DNA of 47,775 nt from Trebouxia sp. TZW2008. Lineage: Eukaryota; Chlorophyta; Trebouxiophyceae; Trebouxiales; Trebouxiaceae. The stretch spans positions 462-48,236 of the forward strand of contig BDIU01000553.1 of the NCBI GenBank assembly GCA_002118135.1, read 5' to 3'. The translations under genes were made by a program, and so were the position numbers. Positions 43,036 through 47,775 of the stretch are shown here, piece after piece; position 1 is the stretch's first letter; the number at the start of each line of letters is the position of its first letter. The notes under the pieces are model-generated. The model was given only the letters and a program-made list of their open reading frames with translations, did not search any database and was not told the origin of the DNA.

Positions 43036-46000
43036 ATGGCTCACGCTTTGCCTGCTACTCAGGCAGCGCCACGTATTCAGCAATGTGCATCGCGCAGACG
43101 CGCTTCGCGATGCACTCGCAGATCCCATGGCGTTGCAGTCACCTGCAGCACAGGCCACGGCAAGGCACAAGACGTGTATCTATTGGATTACGGCGCGGGC
43201 AATGTACGTAGCGTACGGAATGCCGTCAAGCGATTGGGCTATAACATGAGAGAGGTAAGAGTCAACTTGCTCATAACGCCCTCAAACAACATCGCACCTG
43301 ACAAACAGACACGCGTGTAGGTCCAGCAAGTAAGCGACATCGCACAGGCTTCACGCCTCATCTTCCCGGGAGTCGGAGCTTATGGCCAAGCAATGGAACG
43401 GTTGAAGCAATTGGGGTACGTAGAGGCTCTCAAAGACTACATCCAGGTGAAGACAAATGTCGACTCATTGATCCCTGCATGCCATTACTGGGCAGCTTCA
43501 GCTTGAGTGGCAGACATGCTTCTCAATGCACAAATCTGACATACATTTAGTACCAATCGTTATATGGTGCTGCAGCTGTGCTACGAAGGCTATGCTGTTT
43601 AACGCTGTTTGATGTCCGACACTTTCTGTTTGCGCAGTCAGGCAAGCCCTTTCTTGGCATTTGTCTTGGACTGCAATTGATGTTTGAGGGCAGCACTGAG
43701 AGTGGCGGGGTCGAGGGTCTGGGCATAGTTCCAGGGTCTGTCAGTGAATTTGACCGATCAAGAGGGCTGCCAGTGCCGCACATTGGCTGGAATAGCTTAC
43801 AGGAAAGGTAACTTGCAGCAAAACATGTTGCATTTCTTGCATACTAGTAAGCCTTGCACGTGGCAGCTGCTGCCTAGTAATCAAGCTTTACACAGCACAG
43901 CTCGTGAGCTTGTGTATTGCGTGTGAGACTGTATCTGTGGGGAATTTGCCACAGCATTCATGCTGGATACATATGCTGTCATCATTCAAGTCAACCAGTA
44001 ATACATTGCAAAGCACATGGAAGACCAGTGAGTGGTTAATAGGAATAAGACTCTGACGGTCTGGTTCCTGATGTGGCAGGCAGAAGTCAAGCTTGTTAGC
44101 AGAAAACCATGATCAGCGCTTCTACTTCGTCCACTCATATAGGGCAGTGCCCTCTGAGCAAAATAAGGACTGGGTACTGGCGACCTCAAACTATGGGGAA
44201 GACTTTGTGGCAGCACTGCAGAAGGGCGACACCTATGCAACACAATTTCACCCAGAAAAGAGCGGTGCAGCAGGTCTAACACTGCTGAAGACCTTTTTTG
44301 AGTCATACACAGGAGAAGAAGCACACCCGGCCCCTGTGGTGCAGCAACTTGAGCAACAACACAGCAATGGTGAGTGGATTCATCCTGCATGTGTTGCACT
44401 GTGCTTCAGGCAATTGTACATGAATGTCAGTGTGCTTTTTGATAACGAGTCAAGCCAGTCTGGCTTGCAGACCCATATGGAGCTGTCTATTCTGGTAAAC
44501 TTTGCCTATGCAGTGCTGCAGTGCATGCTGCCAGGTCCTTGTCAAAACCTTGCCCTGAGGAAATACTTTGGAATGGTCAGTGATTCAGGCAACTGGGCTG
44601 CAAATGCTGTGACTTCTGCTGTTGGAGCTAACTGCTCTGCATGTCATGGGATCCCACTGTCATGCATAGTCATCAGATTCGTCGTGGTGCAAAGGTCACA
44701 AAATACGCATGACAAGTGGCTCTTGCAGCTATGGTCCAGCATTGGCCAGTCAACGTGCTGCCTTGCTTCACATGCGCAAGCCCCTCCTGATCTTGCAGCA
44801 CATCGCAGCAGATGGGTGGTGGCATGTGTGCACTTGTTGTGTCACTGTGTATACTGTGCTGCAGCTTCACAAGTGAGGCTACATGCACATTGTTACCGTG
44901 TATGCTGTGCTGCAGCTTTGCAAGTGAGGCTACATGCATATTGAGCCCCTGCATTATTTCTCATCGGATATTGATTCCCACCATAGAAAGCCCAAAACAA
45001 CCTTAAAACCCTAAACCCTACAACCTAATCAATTCCCCTGACAAAATTAACTTTGAAATCTTCTCAGGGCTTTTCAAACCCTGCCGCCCAAAACCCGATG
45101 AATCATAATAGCAGGGCACATTGAGAGCATAAAGTGCCGCTCCTGCAGGCGCTAGTCAAGGCCTGGCAAAGCGTGTCATAGCTTGTCTAGACGTCCGTGC
45201 AAATGATGCCGGGGATCTGGTGGTCACAAAGGGTGACCAGTATGATGTCAGGGACAAGGGTACAGCTGCAAATGATGTGCGCAACCTTGGCTTACCAGTA
45301 CAGCTGGCAGGGAGGTATTTTGTGGAAGGAGCAGATGAAGTTACTTTCCTGAACATCACAGGCTTCCGTGACTTTCCGCTTGGAGACCTTCCTATGCTGG
45401 AGGTGAGAACTGCGCGCGTGAAGGACTTGTGGGAATTGGCTGACCTTCTGTTTTGTGGCACTCTTTCTGTTTTGTGGCACTCTTTCTGCTGATATTGCAA
45501 AGCACATCGCAAAGCATAGTTTCATGTCAATCTAATGCTGCATATTGAGTTGGGTCTGCACTGCCTGCAAGATCATTGCACAAGCCTCACATACCTCACC
45601 CGAGTGTATGGGTCACCTGCTGCTGGCATGCAAGTCCTGCTGCATCGCTGCAACTTGTAGCCAGCACTGCTATGCATCTGCTCATAGTCGTGCTTGTCAA
45701 TCAAGCACAGCAGAGCAGCGCAGCGCAGCACAGCACAGCACAGCACAGCGCAGCACAGCACAGCACAGCACAGCACAGCACAGCACAGCACAGCACAGCA
45801 CAGCACAGCACAGCAAAGTCACTGTGCGTGTATCGAATATTTGATCACGCTGTCACAGCAACAGTAGCAATAGTCTGCCAGCTATGTGCATCAACATTCA
45901 GCCAGGCAACCAAGCTCTACAATCCAGTTGGCCCAGACGACTGCAATCTATGTTGCAGGTAGTCAGACAAGCCAGTGAGGGTGTGTTTATACCTTTGACT

Positions 46001-47173
46001 TTCAGCAGAGGCATCAGACAATTCTTTGAAAGCAGCAATGATGGTGGGAAGCAGCAAAGACACTGAAATCCTGCAATCTGTTGGGTTGAGACAACTGCAT
46101 TCCATGTTGCAGACAGTCAGACAAGCTAGTGAGGGTGTCTTTACCCCTTTGAATACACAGACGCTGAATACTGTGCAATCTGCTGTGCCAAGACAACTAA
46201 ATTCCATGTTGCAGGTAGTGAGGCAAGCCAGTGAGGGTGTGTTTGTCCCTTTGACTGTGGGTGGGGGTATCAGGGAGTTTACAGATGCTGATGGCAAGTC
46301 CTGGTCAGCGTTGGATGTGGCTTCAGCCTACTTCAGGTCTGGGGCAGACAAGGTGTCCATTGGGGGTGATGCAGTGTTTGCTGCTGAGGAGTACAGACGC
46401 ACTGGGCAAAAGACCGGCACCAGCAGCATCGAGCAGATATCGTGGGTGAGCGATTTTGGTCTCTTTCTGCTGTCTCGTCTTAGCCAGTTGCTGCAATCAA
46501 AGTTGCACTTGTCACATCAGCAATTGCACGCGCTTCCAAGCCCCTGCTGCGTCACTTACTTGGCCGTGGTTATTTCTGTAGTGCAAAATATGGTGGAAGG
46601 CATAGGTGTACATGAGCAATATTGACATGTCTGATGCTGAGCACGTTATTGCTACTGCACGTCTCATGCATACCAGTAGTGCTGCCATTTGTCCTGCAGC
46701 ACTATGGAGCGCAAGCTGTGGTGGTCTCTATAGATCCCAGGAGGGTGTATGTAGCAGATCCAGCACAGTGCTCACACAACACAGTCAAAGCTAAACAGCC
46801 AGGCCCAAAAGGTGAGGAGTACTGCTGGTATCAGTGTACAGTAAAGGGGGGAAGAGAAGGGCGAGACATTGATGCTGTTGAGCTGGCACAAGCAGTCGAG
46901 GCCTTGGGCGCTGGAGAGATTCTGCTGAACTCCATTGATGCAGACGGAGCCTGCAGTGGCTTTGACCTTGACTTGATTCAGGCAGTGTCCAATGCTGTCA
47001 CCATTCCTGTGATTGCTAGCAGTGGTGCTGGATGCCCTGAGCATTTCAGTCAGGTGTTCAACAGCACCAATGCGTCAGCTGCATTGGCAGCTGGCATCTT
47101 TCACAGGAAGGATGTTGCAATTAGTGATGTGAAGGAGCACATGGCAGCTGGTGGGCTGCCAACAAGGACGTGA
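43036..47173 (+). CDS. HIS7: Imidazole glycerol phosphate synthase, HisH-HisF fusion
   Basis: Seven exons chain to 587 residues: 43036-43254, 43321-43446, 43638-43807, 44080-44369, 45149-45402, 46215-46445 and 46700-47173. The glutaminase domain passes ammonia to the cyclase, which turns PRFAR into imidazole glycerol phosphate and AICAR in histidine synthesis. The first 45 or so residues are R/S/A-rich and look like a plastid transit peptide. Glutaminase motifs: [34 protein letters not shown] with nucleophile C124, and QFHPEKS with H229 and E231. Cyclase motifs: [12 protein letters not shown] with D283, [57 protein letters not shown] and VIASSGAG. The AICAR made feeds purH. The intron before exon 6 holds two ghost exon starts. 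Confidence 0.97.
44847..44943 (+). repeat. Tandem duplication inside a HIS7 intron
   Basis: Two 50-bp units (TGTGCTGCAGCTT, CAAGTGAGGCTACATGCA) lie side by side in intron 44370-45148. They do not match an exon edge of this gene. Confidence 0.8.
45009..45020. repeat. Interstitial CCCTAAACCCTA
   Basis: One and a half plant-type telomere units lie within a HIS7 intron, next to CCTTAAAA and further degenerate copies. Too short to be a telomere. Confidence 0.45.
45705..45814 (+). repeat. CACAG pentanucleotide microsatellite
   Basis: About 20 copies of CACAG (with CGCAG variants) lie in HIS7 intron 45403-46214. A run of CAG trinucleotide ends offers many AG dinucleotides upstream of exon 6. ORFs reading [10 protein letters not shown] here are artefacts. 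Confidence 0.95.
45937..46160 (+). repeat. Two ghost exon starts before HIS7 exon 6
   Basis: Acceptor-like TGTTGCAG at 45958 precedes [14 protein letters not shown] and a stop some 36 codons on. A second at 46112 precedes [14 protein letters not shown]. The real exon at 46215 reads [14 protein letters not shown]. The intron part before each (CAATCTATGTTGCAG, CATTCCATGTTGCAG, AATTCCATGTTGCAG) repeats as well. Spacings are about 154 and 102 bp. Confidence 0.93.
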
Positions 47174-47535
47174 TTAGTACATACACACGCTGTAATATGT
47201 TGTGTAGTTCGTCTAGTGTTACATGCAGCTGTTGGAACTCAAAGTCAAATCAGACTAGTCTCTATATTACGTGAATCATGCTTGTCACAGTTGGGTTAGT
47301 TGCTGTGTTTGCAGCAAATGCAGTAAGTAAGTTTGGTTGCCTGGTCAGTTTCACATTGAGGTCGATGACAGGTGACAAACAGCATCATCATTACAGACTA
47401 TTGACAAAGCTTTCTTGCGACGTTTGCACATTGCCAATTGCCAAGCAGCTTTCACACAAGCAGTTTTAGCAGACTACAGCAGCAGTAAAGCCGAATTTCT
47501 TTGTAGCATGTTATGATGAGCATCATGGCATGACT
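47174..47535. other. Intergenic region after HIS7
   Basis: Apart from the TGTAA, I see no gene here. The plus-strand ORF at 47278-47469 has no motif. Confidence 0.4.
47191..47195 (+). terminator. TGTAA poly(A) signal of HIS7
   Basis: TGTAA occurs 18 bases after the HIS7 stop codon, matching the chlorophyte signal. It would give a very short 3' UTR. Confidence 0.45.
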
Positions 47536-47775
47536 TCAAATTTGACGCAAGTGAAGCAGTGAATCAGGCTGAGCTAGATGATCCCTCAACGCGGACACCA
47601 TTTGCTGTTGAGCATCACTGCATGGTGTCCAAGGTCTCGTGGGCCGTGGGACGGTGAGGCCGTCCCGCCGTGGGACGGGGCGCCCGGGGGCCCCGCCGCC
47701 CTTGGGACCCTGTCCACGGCCCCAGTACTTTGCGCGCGCTGAGCCTCGCTCAGGGGGTCCGCATTTGCTGCACAT
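47536..47775 (-). CDS. Partial GC-rich ORF at the right edge, unknown
   Basis: A minus-strand frame is open from the right edge for 79 codons and ends with QQQMVSALRDHLAQPDSLLH and a stop at 47536-47538. It contains CSKCG and a P/R/G-rich stretch. From about 47640 to 47775 the DNA is far more GC-rich than the rest of the window, which suggests a different origin, such as the end of a transposon ORF. No domain is recognised and the start lies outside the window. Confidence 0.35.
   Translation of the reverse strand: MCSKCGPPERGSARAKYWGRGQGPKGGGAPGRPVPRRDGLTVPRPTRPWTPCSDAQQQMVSALRDHLAQPDSLLHLRQI

Noticed and set aside
45001..45030. Telomere
   Set aside because: Only one to two CCCTAAA units, in the middle of a gene; interstitial or chance.
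45545..45962. ORFs reading [10 protein letters not shown] or [11 protein letters not shown]
   Set aside because: They are readings of the CACAG microsatellite within a HIS7 intron.
1..47775. tRNA, rRNA or other structured RNA genes
   Set aside because: I looked for GTTCRANYC-type B boxes and rRNA-like conserved blocks and saw none that would support a call.

Overview
This window is nuclear DNA from a green alga. It has no prokaryotic features. Genes run on both strands, are split by many GT-AG introns (3' splice sites are mostly TGCAG), and stand apart with short intergenic gaps. Three things point to Viridiplantae, and most likely a chlorophyte such as a trebouxiophyte: a cycloeucalenol cycloisomerase (a plant-type sterol enzyme), a fused HisH-HisF histidine enzyme and an ATIC-type purine enzyme that both carry transit-peptide-like N-termini, and UGUAA-type poly(A) signals with CCCTAAA-like tracts. 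The clade below Viridiplantae is inference.

Layout. 1-1065 (-): piece of a non-LTR retrotransposon running off the left edge. 1982-4405 (+): kinase-like gene with two apparent breaks. 5360-7387 (+): C-terminal exons of a HEAT-repeat protein resembling HEATR5/SWEETIE. 7909-13054 (-): a complete 702-residue disordered protein of unknown function. 14656-17806 (-): splicing factor RBM22. 18267-23220 (-): AICAR transformylase/IMP cyclohydrolase. 24383-29031 (+): membrane-anchored ERV-thioredoxin PDI. 29430-34645 (+): Tat-SF1-like splicing factor with a GYF domain. 35861-37293 (-): cycloeucalenol cycloisomerase. 37966-42783 (-): translation termination factor eRF3. 43036-47173 (+): imidazole glycerol phosphate synthase. 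47536-47775 (-): GC-rich partial ORF at the right edge. For seven of these genes (7909-13054, RBM22, purH, PDI, Tat-SF1, CPI1 by way of a 4-nt first coding exon, eRF3) and for HIS7, I could chain every exon so that phases match and the total length is a multiple of three.

The genes are ordinary housekeeping functions and are not an operon-like unit. Two (purH and HIS7) are metabolically linked: HIS7 releases AICAR, which purH consumes. Two others (RBM22, Tat-SF1) belong to the spliceosome. eRF3 and HIS7 are divergent across 252 bp.

The most unusual signal lies in the introns. In at least six genes, the intron next to an exon carries one to five decayed copies of that exon's edge together with its splice site. 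Copies of exon starts lie upstream of the real exon and copies of exon ends lie downstream. They are arranged in tandem with a period of about 80-195 bp. They look like repeated micro-duplications across exon-intron junctions that lengthen introns and leave arrays of decoy splice sites. Some remain open in frame: one in HIS7 would add exactly 34 residues, and one in the Tat-SF1 gene would end the protein soon after RRM1. I call these 'ghost exon edges' below. The introns also hold a clear 174-bp pogo/mariner-like MITE, a SINE-like insertion with a 22-bp direct repeat, a minisatellite and several microsatellites.
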